A stretch of DNA of 64,000 bases from Paenibacillus sp. SYP-B3998 (GTDB lineage Bacteria; Bacillota; Bacilli; Paenibacillales; NBRC-103111), in contig NZ_JAAIKC010000005.1 of NCBI RefSeq assembly GCF_010820665.1, positions 1-64,000 of the forward strand. The letters are read 5' to 3'. Below, in pieces: positions 1-11,611 of this stretch (positions within the stretch are counted from its first letter, which is position 1; every line of letters begins with the position of its first letter). Both the position numbers and the translations under genes were made by a program. The notes beneath the pieces were generated by a model, which was not told the DNA's origin, searched no databases, and saw nothing but the letters and a program-made list of their open reading frames with translations.

Positions 1-63
1 ACTTGCATGTATTAGGCACGCCGCCAGCGTTCGTCCTGAGCCAGGATCAAACTCTCCATAATA
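1..63 (-). rRNA. rrs: 16S ribosomal RNA, 5' end (partial)
   Basis: The reverse complement carries the invariant start of bacterial 16S rRNA: AGAGTTTGATCCTGGCTCAG followed by the GACGAACGCTGGCGGCGTG stretch. Only about the first 60 bases are inside the window; the gene continues off the left edge. It is transcribed leftwards, away from oriC, and would head an rrn operon with 23S and 5S outside the window. The exact 5' base is uncertain by a few nucleotides. Confidence 0.97.
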
Positions 64-225
64 GTTAAACCTATTTGAAAGCTTAATTGCTCATTTGCGT
101 TGCTAGCGAGATTTGCATCTCTTTTTTTGGTCGATTGCTCGACCGTGCTTCTTTCACTCGTTGTTCAGTTTTCAAAGATCAATTTCTTTCATTTTAATCC
201 TCCGCCCCTCAAAGGCGACTTAATC
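64..225 (-). other. rRNA leader with boxA-like antitermination sequence
   Basis: Untranslated leader between the rRNA promoters and 16S. On the minus strand it contains CTTTGAAAACTGAACAAC (about 163-180), the kind of boxA-containing leader found in front of Firmicute rRNA genes, where Nus factors load to prevent premature termination. No open reading frame here looks coding. Confidence 0.5.
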
Positions 226-255
226 AATATACCACATCTGCCTATTCGATTGCAA
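226..255 (-). promoter_or_regulatory. Proximal rRNA promoter
   Basis: On the minus strand a -35 TTGCAA (250-255) and -10 TATATT (226-231) are separated by 18 bp, a sigma-A arrangement. It lies downstream of a second similar promoter, giving the tandem P1/P2 layout usual for rrn operons. Confidence 0.6.
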
Positions 256-310
256 GAACTTTTTTTATTTCTTTACTTTCTTTCGTTCTGCCTCCGAAGC
301 GACAAGGAGT

Positions 311-339
311 AATATATCAAAACTGAATAAATAATGCAA
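311..339 (-). promoter_or_regulatory. Distal rRNA promoter
   Basis: On the minus strand a -35 TTGCAT (334-339) and -10 TATATT (311-316) are exactly 17 bp apart. The sequence upstream of the -35 is A/T rich and could act as an UP element. With the 226-255 promoter it forms a tandem rrn promoter pair. Confidence 0.65.
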
Positions 340-362
340 GCTTTTTTTAATAAAATACAAAA

Positions 363-403
363 GAAGATGAACCCCACTTCAAGAGAGTAAGGGGTTCATC
401 TTC
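363..403 (-). terminator. Intrinsic terminator of the HD-GYP gene
   Basis: A perfect 13-bp inverted repeat (GAAGATGAACCCC, 363-375, and its complement, 391-403) with a 15-nt loop is followed on the minus strand by a T-rich run. It sits just downstream of the HD-GYP stop codon and separates that gene from the rrn promoters. Confidence 0.85.
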
Positions 404-409
404 CTATGA

Positions 410-1477
410 CTAAATCGTGCCAAGCACATCTTGAATAAATAAACTTCTTTCCAAAGCTAAGTTAACAATCGTACCGTTAATATTTATCCAAGGACGTGTT
501 GGATAAGCCCGATCCGAGAAAACAATTTCACCAACGCGATTATCACTGAGCTTTACTAGCGTGCCATTACTGATTTGAGTTGACTTGTTAATAAACACCT
601 GAACAAGAGTTGGATCAACTTTGCCAAATGATTCAGTGAAGAGCTGCTCAAGTACGAGATAGGGAGACAAAGCTGTGCGATAAGAGCGGACATTCGTCAT
701 CGCGTGATAAATGTCCGCAATCGCTACTATTTTTGCATACAAATGAATTTTGTCACCTTTTACGCCTAATGGATAGCCAGAGCCATCCTCACGCTCATGA
801 TGCTGTAGTGCACTTAGTTTTACACCTTCATTGATAGCCGTAATATTTTTCAATATGTTATATCCAATTAACGTATGCGCTTTGACTTCATCCATCTCCG
901 AAGAGGTTAATGGATTCTTCTTTTCAAGAATTGCGTAATCAACCTTGGCCATTCCAATATCGTGCAATAGCCCGGCCAGTGCAATCTGCATCAAATCTTT
1001 TTGCTGAAGTCCGTGCCATTTGGCCAATGAGTAAGAGGTAAGGCTGACCATAATGCTATTGTGATAAATATAATCTTGTAGATTTACATTTTTAGGCGTA
1101 AAGGTGAGCACTTTGTAGGCATCAATATGTTGGATGAGGGCCTCTAGTCGAGTTCGGATATCCAAAATGGGAAAAGGTTGTCCCCCACTTGCCAAACGAA
1201 AAATGCGCTTAAGCAGCGTTAACATGTTCTGATACTCTACATAAAAGGGATGAACTGCGGAACTTTCCGTAGGTCTCGCTTCCTCTACAACTACTTCAGG
1301 TTCAGCCCCTATTTTGGATTCGATAAACACAGAAGGAATAAGAAAAGCTTTTAAAATCTCGATTTCTTTTTCTGTTATCACTTTCCCTTTATAGAAAAGC
1401 GTGCTACCAAGCTTCGTTAGAACGTTGTCGCCCAGTCTTTCCCCATATTTCAATTGAGTAACAGCTACTGTCGGCAC
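410..1477 (-). CDS. HD-GYP domain phosphodiesterase
   Basis: 355-aa protein. An N-terminal region of about 125 residues with no recognised domain is followed by an HD-GYP domain. The metal and catalytic motifs are intact: HN at 139-140, HDIGMAK at about 172-178 and HHEREDGSGYP at about 226-236. HD-GYP proteins hydrolyse cyclic di-GMP (some act on related cyclic dinucleotides), so a role in second-messenger signalling in the cytoplasm is likely; substrate is inferred. No signal peptide or membrane segment is seen. The start is GTG with an AAGGTGAG ribosome-binding site. It follows gyrA on the same strand, but a terminator lies between them, so it is probably its own unit. Confidence 0.85.
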   Translation of the reverse strand: MPTVAVTQLKYGERLGDNVLTKLGSTLFYKGKVITEKEIEILKAFLIPSVFIESKIGAEPEVVVEEARPTESSAVHPFYVEYQNMLTLLKRIFRLASGGQPFPILDIRTRLEALIQHIDAYKVLTFTPKNVNLQDYIYHNSIMVSLTSYSLAKWHGLQQKDLMQIALAGLLHDIGMAKVDYAILEKKNPLTSSEMDEVKAHTLIGYNILKNITAINEGVKLSALQHHEREDGSGYPLGVKGDKIHLYAKIVAIADIYHAMTNVRSYRTALSPYLVLEQLFTESFGKVDPTLVQVFINKSTQISNGTLVKLSDNRVGEIVFSDRAYPTRPWININGTIVNLALERSLFIQDVLGTI

Positions 1478-1520
1478 GAATATTCACTCACCTTACTTGA
1501 TCTAATACTTAGTATTGTAA

Positions 1521-1552
1521 ATGAAAAGGGATGGGTTTGTAAGCCCCATCCC
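1521..1552 (-). terminator. Intrinsic terminator after gyrA
   Basis: GGGATGGG (1528-1535) and CCCATCCC (1545-1552) form an 8-bp stem with a 9-nt loop. On the minus strand it is followed by TTTTC. It begins 8 bases past the gyrA stop and ends the dnaA-gyrA gene block. Confidence 0.75.
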
Positions 1553-1560
1553 AACATTTA

Positions 1561-4041
1561 TTACTCAGTAACTTCAGTTTCTTCCCAATCTCCATCTTCT
1601 TCGCTCTCGCTTTGTTCTTCGTTCTTTTGCACGCGAGCCAACGTTCCGACTTCGTCATCTTCTCTTATATTGATAAGACGTACACCTTGCGTATTCCGAC
1701 CCATCATGGATATTCCATCCATACTAGTACGAATTACCGTGCCTGATGCCGTAATGATCATTAAGTCTTCATCATCTTGAACGACTTTAAGACCGACAAT
1801 TGGGCCGTTCTTATCCGTAACATTCAAAGTTTTAATCCCTTTACCACCACGTGATTGAATGCGGTATTCCAAAACAGGCGTTCTTTTACCGAAACCTTTG
1901 GAGGTTACAATCAGAACACTATTATCCTCTTGGATAACATCCATATCAATAACAGCATCTTCTTTATCTAAATGAATACCTTTAACGCCTGTAGCCGTTC
2001 TTCCCATCGAACGAACATCCTGCTCTGGGAAATGAATCGACATACCGAACTTGGTTCCCATAATAATGCCTTGGTTTCCATCCGTCAGCTTGACGCCAAT
2101 TAGATCATCATCTTCACGCAAGTTAATGGCAATTAAGCCACCTTTACGAATATTGGAATAATCGTCGATTGGTGTTTTCTTCACTACACCTTGCTTCGTT
2201 GCGAAGAAAAGGTATTGTTCTGTTTCAAAGCTTTCAATCGGAATTACAGCATTGATGGTCTCGCCTTGCTCAATTTGAATCAAGTTAATAATAGGTGTCC
2301 CACGTGCCGTACGACTCAAATCTGGAATCTCATAGGCTTTCAGACGATATACTTTTCCTTTGTTCGTGAAGAACATAAGGTAGTGATGCGTATTGGATAC
2401 GAATAAATGTTCGACAAAGTCATCATTCTTCGTATCCATTCCTACTACACCACGCCCGCCACGTTTTTGATTACGGTACGTCGTTACAGGCAAACGCTTA
2501 ATGTAACCAGTATGCGTAATTGTTATGACAACATCTTCGCGTGGAATGAGGTCTTCATCTTCGATACTTTCAAGACCTACTGTAATCTCGGAACGTCTTT
2601 CATCTCCGAATTTTTCTTTGATCTCTTTTAATTCTTCACTGATGATAGCCAAAATGAGTTGCTCATCAGCCAAAATTGCCTTGTATTCCGCAATTTTCTT
2701 CATAAGCTCTGCATACTCGGCTTCAATTTTCTCACGTTCTAATCCTGTCAAACGCTGTAAGCGCATATCAAGAATAGCTTGTGCTTGGTCGTGGCTTAAG
2801 TTGAAGGTAGTAATAAGACCTTCTCTAGCTTCGTCTGTCGTTCGTGATGCACGGATCAATGCGATAACTTGATCTAGATGATCAAGGGCAATACGCAGAC
2901 CTTCCAAGATGTGAGCGCGTGCTTCCGCTTTACGTAAGTCATACTCTGTCCTACGGCGGATAATTTCTTGTTGATGCTTGAGATAGTAATACAACATCTC
3001 ACGCAGATTTAGTACTCTCGGCACGCCGTTTACTAATGCTAGCATAATGATACCGAAATTAGACTGCATTGAAGTATGTTTAAATAAATTATTCAGAACA
3101 ACGTGTGGATTAACATCACGACGAAGCTCGATGACGATTCGCATCCCGTTACGATCGGACTCATCACGAAGATCAGTGATACCATCAATTTTCTTTTCCC
3201 GAACAAGCTCAGCTATCTTCTCCACTAATCTAGCTTTATTTACTTGATACGGTAATTCGTTAACAATAATTCTAGCTTTATTATTATTCTCCTCAATTAC
3301 CGTTCTGGCACGCATTGTGACGGAACCTCTACCTGTTGAATACGCTTGTCGGATACCCTCACGACCTAAAATGAACCCAGCTGTCGGGAAGTCTGGTCCT
3401 TTAATCACTTGCATAAGCTCAAGTGGGGTGACATCTGGGTTATCGATCATCATCAGAATGCCTTCGATGACCTCGCGCAAGTTATGAGGAGGAATGTTCG
3501 TTGCCATCCCAACGGCAATTCCTGAGCTTCCGTTTACGAGTAAATTCGGAAAACGAGAAGGGAGAACGACTGGCTCATGCTCTTCACCATCATAGTTAGG
3601 GATATAATCAATTGTCTCTTTATTAATATCGCGGAGGATCTCCATCGCGATTTTGGATAAACGCGCTTCTGTATAACGCATTGCCGCAGCCATATCGCCA
3701 TCAATTGAACCAAAGTTACCATGACCATCTACAAGCATGTAGCGCAGGGAAAAGTCTTGGGCCATCCGGACCATCGTCTCGTAGACCGGACTGTCTCCAT
3801 GCGGATGGTACTTACCGATAACTTCGCCAACGATTCTCGCAGATTTCTTATGCGGTTTGTCGGATGACATGCCCAGCTCGGACATCGCAAACAAGATACG
3901 ACGATGAACTGGCTTAAGACCATCTCTTACATCGGGCAGTGCACGACTGACAATGATACTCATCGCGTAATCCATAAAGGAAGTACGCATTTCTGTACCA
4001 ATATCAATTTCTTTGACTTGCGAATGTAATTCTTCGCTCAT
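1561..4041 (-). CDS. gyrA: DNA gyrase subunit A
   Basis: 826-aa breakage-and-rejoining subunit of DNA gyrase, which introduces negative supercoils as A2B2. The catalytic tyrosine is Y123 in the [10 protein letters not shown] motif. The quinolone-resistance-determining loop reads [12 protein letters not shown] with S84 and E88, the residues found in quinolone-susceptible Bacillus GyrA. The C-terminal beta-pinwheel carries the GyrA box QKRGGRG, which wraps DNA. The protein ends in an acidic tail rich in E and D. The start is ATG with a perfect AGGAGG site. It lies about 45 bp downstream of gyrB on the same strand, so the two are probably co-transcribed. Confidence 0.98.
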   Translation of the reverse strand: MSEELHSQVKEIDIGTEMRTSFMDYAMSIIVSRALPDVRDGLKPVHRRILFAMSELGMSSDKPHKKSARIVGEVIGKYHPHGDSPVYETMVRMAQDFSLRYMLVDGHGNFGSIDGDMAAAMRYTEARLSKIAMEILRDINKETIDYIPNYDGEEHEPVVLPSRFPNLLVNGSSGIAVGMATNIPPHNLREVIEGILMMIDNPDVTPLELMQVIKGPDFPTAGFILGREGIRQAYSTGRGSVTMRARTVIEENNNKARIIVNELPYQVNKARLVEKIAELVREKKIDGITDLRDESDRNGMRIVIELRRDVNPHVVLNNLFKHTSMQSNFGIIMLALVNGVPRVLNLREMLYYYLKHQQEIIRRRTEYDLRKAEARAHILEGLRIALDHLDQVIALIRASRTTDEAREGLITTFNLSHDQAQAILDMRLQRLTGLEREKIEAEYAELMKKIAEYKAILADEQLILAIISEELKEIKEKFGDERRSEITVGLESIEDEDLIPREDVVITITHTGYIKRLPVTTYRNQKRGGRGVVGMDTKNDDFVEHLFVSNTHHYLMFFTNKGKVYRLKAYEIPDLSRTARGTPIINLIQIEQGETINAVIPIESFETEQYLFFATKQGVVKKTPIDDYSNIRKGGLIAINLREDDDLIGVKLTDGNQGIIMGTKFGMSIHFPEQDVRSMGRTATGVKGIHLDKEDAVIDMDVIQEDNSVLIVTSKGFGKRTPVLEYRIQSRGGKGIKTLNVTDKNGPIVGLKVVQDDEDLMIITASGTVIRTSMDGISMMGRNTQGVRLINIREDDEVGTLARVQKNEEQSESEEDGDWEETEVTE

Positions 4042-4086
4042 GAATGTTCCTCCTGAAAGCTTACATCGTTTGCAACGCCTAGGACG

Positions 4087-6039
<1,953 letters not shown>

Positions 6040-6288
6040 TTAGTTCGTTAATAATTGATGAGCTCTTTTTTTGAGGGTCGTAGATGAAATTGGAGAATAA
6101 TACACTTTATTCTGCGTAACAACGAGCGATTTGCACTCTTCCTCACCGATTTGCTCTGTTTTTTTATCTTTCGCAGCTTGCTGAATAAACTGTTTGGATA
6201 TTTTGGAAGACTTCTCGACCGAAATATCGAAAATTGCAATCAGTTCAGAAGCTCTTATAATTTTTTCGCCACCCAAATGGATAAACAC
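6040..6288 (-). CDS. remB: Extracellular matrix regulator RemB-like (YaaB, DUF370)
   Basis: 82-aa protein beginning with FIHLGGEKII, typical of the RemA/RemB (DUF370) family, and ending in the conserved YYSPISSTTLKKRA block. In Bacillus subtilis RemB (YaaB) sits at the same place between recF and gyrB and activates biofilm-matrix genes by binding DNA. The start is GTG with a GGCAGGAG site 9 nt upstream. This site lies in the last codons of recF, whose stop is 5 bp before the start, so translation is probably coupled. Function here is by homology and synteny. Confidence 0.9.
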   Translation of the reverse strand: MFIHLGGEKIIRASELIAIFDISVEKSSKISKQFIQQAAKDKKTEQIGEEECKSLVVTQNKVYYSPISSTTLKKRAHQLLTN

Positions 6289-6293
6289 GCTCT

Positions 6294-7412
6294 TCAGCTC
6301 CTGCCGCTTACATTTCCTTTCAAAACATGGAACACGGAAGCATGATCAAGTTGGTCCAAATGGACGCTTTCTAGACCTGTTGTTGTAATAAAAGTTTGCA
6401 CTTTTTGTTGAAAGGTACGGATCAATTGTGTCTGCCTATATTCGTCTAGTTCGGAGAGAACATCATCCAGCAGCAAAAGCGGATACTCGCCGACTTCCTC
6501 ATGGATAAGTTCAATTTCGGCAAGTTTAAGGGATAACGCAGTTGTTCGCTGCTGCCCCTGAGATCCGTACGTTTGGACTTCTTTATCGTTGATGAAAAAA
6601 AGAAGATCGTCTCGATGAGGGCCAACAAGAGTGACACCCCTTCGAAATTCCTGATCTCTAACCTGTGTTAACTTTATCATAAATTGGTCTAATAAAACAG
6701 ATTCATCTTCAAACTGCTGCATTTCAAAAGATGGGGCGTAGCGAATACGGAGCTCCTCAGTGTTATTAGTGATCCCTTTATGAATCGTTTCAGCCCATTG
6801 TTGTAGCTTCTTAATAAAGCTTTGACGTTTTTTCATAATTTTAACACCATATTGGGCTAATTGTTCATTCCAGATGTCCAGCATAGCGTCAGGAGAACCT
6901 TTTGCAGAGAAAGATTGTTTTAAATAATTGTTTCTCTGCAGCAGTATTTTTTGATATTGGGACAAATCATAGAGGTAGGAGGGCTGAACCTGACCAATCT
7001 CCATATCCAAAAAGCGCCTGCGAATACCTGGCGTTCCTTTAACGATTTCTAAATCTTCTGGAGCAAACATGACGACGTTCAGCGCACCAATAAAATTACT
7101 TAATTTTTTTTGCTCGAGTCCGTTAATCTTAGCCTTTTTTCCTTTTGGAGAAATAGACAAATCTAGTTTGCAATTTCCGTATCTCTTGTTGATCTCTGCA
7201 TGCAGTTGCGTTTGCTCACCGTTCCAGCCGATTAACTCTTTATCCTGATGGGTCCGATGAGACTTGGTCATCGCAAGCACATAAATGGACTCCAACAAGT
7301 TTGTTTTACCTTGAGCGTTTGGTCCTACGAATATGTTCACATTGCTGTCTGTCGTCAGCTCAACATGTTCATAATTCCGATAGTGACTAAGGGCTAGCTT
7401 CGTTAAGAACAT
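6294..7412 (-). CDS. recF: DNA replication and repair protein RecF
   Basis: 372-aa SMC-like ATPase that helps load RecA on gapped single-stranded DNA with RecO and RecR. Visible motifs are Walker A GPNAQGKTN (residues 30-38), the signature YGSQGQQRT, and Walker B LLLLDDVLSELD with the D-loop. The length is normal for the family (about 370 aa). The start is ATG with a GGGAGG site. It lies between yaaA and remB in the conserved dnaA-gyrA cluster. Confidence 0.97.
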   Translation of the reverse strand: MFLTKLALSHYRNYEHVELTTDSNVNIFVGPNAQGKTNLLESIYVLAMTKSHRTHQDKELIGWNGEQTQLHAEINKRYGNCKLDLSISPKGKKAKINGLEQKKLSNFIGALNVVMFAPEDLEIVKGTPGIRRRFLDMEIGQVQPSYLYDLSQYQKILLQRNNYLKQSFSAKGSPDAMLDIWNEQLAQYGVKIMKKRQSFIKKLQQWAETIHKGITNNTEELRIRYAPSFEMQQFEDESVLLDQFMIKLTQVRDQEFRRGVTLVGPHRDDLLFFINDKEVQTYGSQGQQRTTALSLKLAEIELIHEEVGEYPLLLLDDVLSELDEYRQTQLIRTFQQKVQTFITTTGLESVHLDQLDHASVFHVLKGNVSGRS

Positions 7413-7441
7413 GGCCTATCCTCCCTGGATGTTTGATCCTA

Positions 7442-7657
7442 TCAGGAGCTTATCACTTCAAATTGCCCGAAACCCTCTACGTTTACCACATCATGCGGTA
7501 CAAGTTTCCGTCCTCTGCGGTTTTCAGCTTGCCCGTTCACTTCAATTTTCTCTTCTTTTACAAAAAATTTAGCTTGTCCACCTGTGGATATACAGTCAGC
7601 TAACTTTAAAAACTGCCCTAACGTTATATATTCAGTGTTGATCGCAACTTGTTTCAT
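7442..7657 (-). CDS. yaaA: S4-domain RNA-binding protein YaaA
   Basis: 71-aa protein consisting of one S4-type RNA-binding fold, with the motif FFVKEEKIEVNGQAENRRGR. Homologues occupy the same slot between dnaN and recF across Firmicutes; the Bacillus subtilis protein has been linked to 50S ribosome assembly. The ATG start is preceded by AAGGAG. Direction and spacing agree with a dnaA-dnaN-yaaA-recF operon. Confidence 0.92.
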   Translation of the reverse strand: MKQVAINTEYITLGQFLKLADCISTGGQAKFFVKEEKIEVNGQAENRRGRKLVPHDVVNVEGFGQFEVISS

Positions 7658-7693
7658 GTACTTAAACTCCTTAAGGGGATTTACAACTTAAAT

Positions 7694-8836
7694 TTAATTA
7701 GTTGTGCGGTAAGGGAGAATCAACTGAAGGATATTGGTTGAATCTTCTGGTTTCATAATGATCGGCTGCATAGCTCCTGTAAATCCAATATGGATTAATT
7801 CTGAGTCAAGCACCTTTAATGCATCAAGCATGTATTTGGAATTGAATGAGATTCTTAGCAGTTCGCCTGTAATGCGCTGCAAATTAATTTGTTCGGTTAC
7901 TTTTCCAAGCTCAGAGGAACTTGAAGAAATTTCAATCGTTTGATCTTCTCGCATGATCATTTTAACAATGTTTGTCTTATCTTCTCTGGAGAGTAGGTAG
8001 GCGCGGTCAATCGCTTCTGCCAGCTCTTTGGTTGGTACGACCATTTCCGTTTGATAGGACTGTGGGATAAGTTTTGAAGTATCCGGGTATGTACCATCCA
8101 AAATCCGAGAATAGAAAAGAATGGAGTGAATTTTGAATAAAACCTGATTATCTGAAATAACAATATCAATAAGCGAATTTTGATCAGGCAAAATTTTGCT
8201 TAATTCATTCAACGTTCGCCCGGATATAACGATATTTTGTAAATTTGGCGCCGATTCAATTTCAATTGTGATTTCTCTGCTAGCTAGTCGGTGTCGATCA
8301 CAGGCAATAAATTTTAGCTTATCCCCAGAAATGTTCCAAAGAACACCCGTTAAAATTGGCGTAGATTCGTTAGTGGAAACAGCATATGAAGTTTGCTTAA
8401 TCATTGTTTTTAATAGATCACTTGGAATACGCAGCATTTTGCTTTCTTCGATCTCAGGTAACAATGGATATTCATCGGGATCAAGTCCCATGATTTGAAT
8501 TTCAGATGAGCCTGAACGAATCGTTGTTTGAAAATGATGACCTACTTCAATTTCGATGTTTTGAGAAGGCAGTTTGCGAATAATTTCAACGAAAAACTTT
8601 GCAGGTAAAACAACACTTCCCGCTTGGAAGAGATCAATAATCTTGAGTGTTCCATTTTCCGAAGGGGTAAAACTTTGAATCGAGATGTCGGTGTCGCTAG
8701 CTGTTAAGGTCACACCGCTTACGGTTGCATCTATTTTGATCCCTGTAAGAATAGGTATGGTTGTTCGACTGGAAATAGCTTTGGAAACGTGTCCTATGGA
8801 TTCGATCAAGTGATCCTTGAGAATGGTTAATTTCAT
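7694..8836 (-). CDS. dnaN: DNA polymerase III beta subunit (sliding clamp)
   Basis: 380-aa sliding clamp that tethers the replicative polymerase to DNA as a ring-shaped dimer. The sequence has the three repeated clamp domains and family blocks such as TTIPILTGI near residue 25 and STPILTGVLW near residue 155. It ends in LILPYRTTN, where the conserved terminal LPYR-type motif contributes to the partner-binding pocket. The start is ATG with AGGAGTG. It follows dnaA in the same direction; the gap between them contains the unwinding half of oriC. Confidence 0.97.
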   Translation of the reverse strand: MKLTILKDHLIESIGHVSKAISSRTTIPILTGIKIDATVSGVTLTASDTDISIQSFTPSENGTLKIIDLFQAGSVVLPAKFFVEIIRKLPSQNIEIEVGHHFQTTIRSGSSEIQIMGLDPDEYPLLPEIEESKMLRIPSDLLKTMIKQTSYAVSTNESTPILTGVLWNISGDKLKFIACDRHRLASREITIEIESAPNLQNIVISGRTLNELSKILPDQNSLIDIVISDNQVLFKIHSILFYSRILDGTYPDTSKLIPQSYQTEMVVPTKELAEAIDRAYLLSREDKTNIVKMIMREDQTIEISSSSSELGKVTEQINLQRITGELLRISFNSKYMLDALKVLDSELIHIGFTGAMQPIIMKPEDSTNILQLILPYRTTN

Positions 8837-8879
8837 GATTTCACTCCTGCGGTTCTTTTTTTCGATGCGTTAGCATAAT

Positions 8880-8993
8880 CATTATATAATATCATTTTTT
8901 ATTAGTAATAGCAGTAGGGGCTCGGGATATGTGGATATGTGGATGAACCCCATAAAAATCAAGCCTATCCACATGTGAATAGATTGTGCATAG
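8880..8993. other. oriC, unwinding half (dnaN-proximal): AT-rich DUE, DnaA-trio and DnaA boxes
   Basis: In the dnaA-dnaN gap, moving from dnaA towards dnaN, there are DnaA-box-like 9-mers: TGTGCATAG (8985-8993), TGTGAATAG (8974-8982), CTATCCACA (8965-8973), TGTGGATGA (8938-8946) and TGTGGATAT (8930-8938). Next comes a G-rich spacer (8918-8925), then TAGTAATAGCAGTAG (8903-8917), and then an AT-only-like tract (8881-8911). Read 3' to 5' from the boxes, 8903-8917 is GAT-GAC-GAT-AAT-GAT, the DnaA-trio pattern described in Bacillus subtilis. Order and polarity match the known basal unwinding system. Confidence 0.8.
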
Positions 8994-9015
8994 GCTCAGT
9001 ATAATTGAGAAGTTA

Positions 9016-10389
9016 TTAAGAGGGGTTTTTTATGCGTTCTGTCAGGTTATGAACAACCTTGTATAATTCTTGATCGACTTTCAGTTGTTGAAAAATTTTC
9101 TCATGTGCATGTATGACCGTTGTATGATCACGACCGCCAAAGTTTTCTCCAATTTTGGGCAGAGAGAAATCAGTAAGCTCACGAGCCAAGTACATAGCAA
9201 CTTGTCTTGGGAAAGCCACGGCTTTGGTTCGTTTACGCGCTTTAAAATCCTCTAGCTTTAATCCATAGAATTCTCCTACACGCTGCTGAATATCCTGAAT
9301 TGTAATTACCCTTGGTCGACTTGATGGAATAATATCTTTCAGTGCTTCGGCTGTAAGATGAACGCTAATATCTTGGTTAATAAGAGACGAATAAGCGACG
9401 ACTCGAATGAGGGCGCCTTCGAGCTCTCGAATGTTCGTGTCGATCTGATTGGCTATATAAATCATAGCTTCGTTAGGGATTTCTAGATTTTCAGCCTTTG
9501 CTTTTTTGCGTAAAATAGCGATACGTGTTTCTAAATCTGGTGGTTGAATATCGGTAATTAAACCCCATTCAAATCTGGAGCGTAAACGATCTTCCAGGGT
9601 TGGAATTTCTTTTGGTGGGCGATCACTAGAAATAATAATTTGTTTACCTTCTTCATGAAGTGCGTTAAATGTATGGAAAAATTCCTCCTGCGTTCCTTCT
9701 TTGCCCGCGAGGAACTGAATATCATCAATAAGCAGCACGTCGATCGTTCTATATTTATTGCGAAATCCTTCACCTCGGTTATCACGAACCGCATTAATGA
9801 ATTCATTCGTGAATTTCTCTGAGGAAATATACAAAACACGCGCATCTGGGTTGTGTTCGAGAACATAATGCCCTATCGCATGCATCAAATGTGTTTTTCC
9901 TAAGCCTACTCCTCCATAGAGAAAGAGCGGATTGTAAGCTTTAGCTGGTGCTTCCGCTACGGCCAGCGACGCGGCGTGGGCAAATCGGTTGCCTGAGCCG
10001 ATGACAAACGTGTCAAAGGTGTATCTGGCGTTCATTGCGTTCATCATATTCGTAAAGGTTTCTTCACTTGCAACAATGGCTGGACCCTTAGGAGGGATAA
10101 CCGCTTGCAGAGCCAAGGCAGGTTGTGATTTTTGTTCATCCATTTCGATCGTAAACTTCACGTTGACATGTTTTCCGGTGAAATCGTGTATGGTTCCTTC
10201 AATTAGCTTGGTATAACGGCTTTCAAGCCACTCTCTAGCAAAATTGTTGGGTGCACATATGACGACAGTAGAATCGTTGAATACTGTCGCTTTGGTTGAT
10301 TTCAACCAAGTATCGAAGCTTGGTTTACTGAGTTTAGTCTGGATAATTGTTAAAACTTGCTGCCACAAGTCAGTAGTATGGCCTTCCAC
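9016..10389 (-). CDS. dnaA: Chromosomal replication initiator DnaA
   Basis: 457-aa AAA+ initiator. Domain I is residues 1 to about 85, followed by a linker to about 120. The AAA+ domain carries Walker [10 protein letters not shown] (159-167) and Walker [12 protein letters not shown]. The C-terminal DNA-binding domain carries the signature [15 protein letters not shown]. The start is GTG with AAAGGAGTG just upstream. DnaA boxes on both sides of the gene show it is embedded in its own origin, and boxes upstream are likely also used for autoregulation. Confidence 0.98.
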   Translation of the reverse strand: MEGHTTDLWQQVLTIIQTKLSKPSFDTWLKSTKATVFNDSTVVICAPNNFAREWLESRYTKLIEGTIHDFTGKHVNVKFTIEMDEQKSQPALALQAVIPPKGPAIVASEETFTNMMNAMNARYTFDTFVIGSGNRFAHAASLAVAEAPAKAYNPLFLYGGVGLGKTHLMHAIGHYVLEHNPDARVLYISSEKFTNEFINAVRDNRGEGFRNKYRTIDVLLIDDIQFLAGKEGTQEEFFHTFNALHEEGKQIIISSDRPPKEIPTLEDRLRSRFEWGLITDIQPPDLETRIAILRKKAKAENLEIPNEAMIYIANQIDTNIRELEGALIRVVAYSSLINQDISVHLTAEALKDIIPSSRPRVITIQDIQQRVGEFYGLKLEDFKARKRTKAVAFPRQVAMYLARELTDFSLPKIGENFGGRDHTTVIHAHEKIFQQLKVDQELYKVVHNLTERIKNPS

Positions 10390-10472
10390 AGTAATTCACT
10401 CCTTTGAAATCAAACATGTGGCGTAAGGCCAGCAAAGAAAAGCTATGTCAAAACAGGACAGCTTTTGTCGTT

Positions 10473-10756
10473 TTATCCACAATATTAAGGATCGGTCGAA
10501 ATGACTTGTTCTTCAAGAGGGAAAATTGTTCACAATGTTATCCACAGGCTGTTGATAAATCGGAGGCTGATTGGGGTATATCCACAACAGAAACATTATC
10601 ATCTTAACAAAAGATTACTTGTTAATCAACGGAATGTTTGAATTTATCCACAATCTCCATAACTTGTGCATATGTTTTATTCACACCACAAGATATTGTT
10701 GATATTTTGTTAATTTTCGACAAGGTTCTCTTTTGTATAAGAAAAATTTATGCACA
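10473..10756. other. oriC, upstream DnaA-box cluster
   Basis: The dnaA-rpmH gap (10390-10886) has no gene but many DnaA boxes. Matches to TTATNCACA: TTATCCACA at 10473-10481, 10538-10546 and 10644-10652; TTATTCACA at 10677-10685; TTATGCACA at 10748-10756. One-mismatch copies: 10526-10534, 10550-10558 (minus), 10578-10586 and 10665-10673 (minus). Transcription diverges from here, with dnaA leftwards and rpmH rightwards. Together with the dnaA-dnaN element this gives a bipartite origin. Confidence 0.92.
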
Positions 10757-10886
10757 GGTTGTTCTTTTTGCAAAAAAGGCTTCCGTCACCTGCACACTCG
10801 GGTAGGTTGACTTTATGTCGTGGAAATGATTTAATGAGTAGTAGAAAATTTGTAGGATGGATATCCTCAACAGGGAGGTGCTATAG

Positions 10887-11021
10887 ATGGGTCCGACGTT
10901 TAACCCGAACACGAGAAAGCGTAAGAAGAATCATGGTTTCCGTAAAAGAATGAGCACGAAGAACGGCCGTAAAGTGCTGAGCGCTCGTCGTCTTAAAGGA
11001 AGAAAAGTTCTTAGCGCGTAA
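10887..11021 (+). CDS. rpmH: 50S ribosomal protein L34
   Basis: 44-aa, strongly basic protein. The family core [19 protein letters not shown] closes the protein and [19 protein letters not shown] opens it. The ATG is preceded by AGGGAGGTG. L34 is a late-assembly component of the large subunit. The gene is the first rightward gene after oriC and is followed by an intrinsic terminator and rnpA, the usual arrangement. Confidence 0.97.
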   Translation: MGPTFNPNTRKRKKNHGFRKRMSTKNGRKVLSARRLKGRKVLSA

Positions 11022-11036
11022 TTAGCGTAAAAAGAG

Positions 11037-11060
11037 AGGCTCCGAAAGGGGCTTTTTTTT
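11037..11060 (+). terminator. Intrinsic terminator after rpmH
   Basis: AGGCTCC (11037-11043), a GAAA tetraloop and GGGGCTT (11048-11054) form a 7-bp stem with two G-U pairs, followed by a run of T. It lies 15 bp past the rpmH stop. Confidence 0.75.
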
Positions 11061-11180
11061 GTGTATATAGTTGCACATATAGAATAGCTAGTTTTAATGT
11101 GGCGTTTTCTGTTAATGCTGTTATATGAGGAAAGAATCTAATTTATTCTTGAATGTAACCTGTCTGGAGCGTACAAACTT

Positions 11181-11540
11181 GTGGAAAAAACATATAGATT
11201 GGCCAAGAGGGAAGATTTCAATAAAGTGTATCGGTATGGAAAATCGATGGCAAACCATCAGTTTGTCCTTTATTACTTGGCGCAGCCGAAGTTGGAGCAA
11301 TTTCGCTTAGGTGTTTCGGTCAGTAAAAAAATAGGGAATGCAGTTGTTAGAAATCGATTAAGAAGGATGATGAAGGAAATCATACGTTTGAATAAAGATA
11401 ATTTGACCCTTCATTATGATTACATTTTAATTGCGCGAAAACCGGTTGCTGAGATGGAGTATGCGGATATGCAGAAGAGTATATTTCATGTCATTCGCAA
11501 AGCTTCTTTATATAAAAGAAATGAGCCGATAAAAAAGTAA
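11181..11540 (+). CDS. rnpA: Ribonuclease P protein component
   Basis: 119-aa basic protein that assists the RNase P RNA in trimming tRNA 5' leaders. The family signature KKIGNAVVRNRLRRMMKE lies at about residues 49-66. The start is GTG at 11181, with GGAG about 11 nt upstream. It sits between rpmH and yidC as in most Firmicutes. Confidence 0.96.
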   Translation: MEKTYRLAKREDFNKVYRYGKSMANHQFVLYYLAQPKLEQFRLGVSVSKKIGNAVVRNRLRRMMKEIIRLNKDNLTLHYDYILIARKPVAEMEYADMQKSIFHVIRKASLYKRNEPIKK

Positions 11541-11611
11541 CGTATTATTTCCTTGCGAGCTGAAGTTGTGTTATAGTTTATGTTGGAAAAGATATTTAGG
11601 AGGATCTCATT

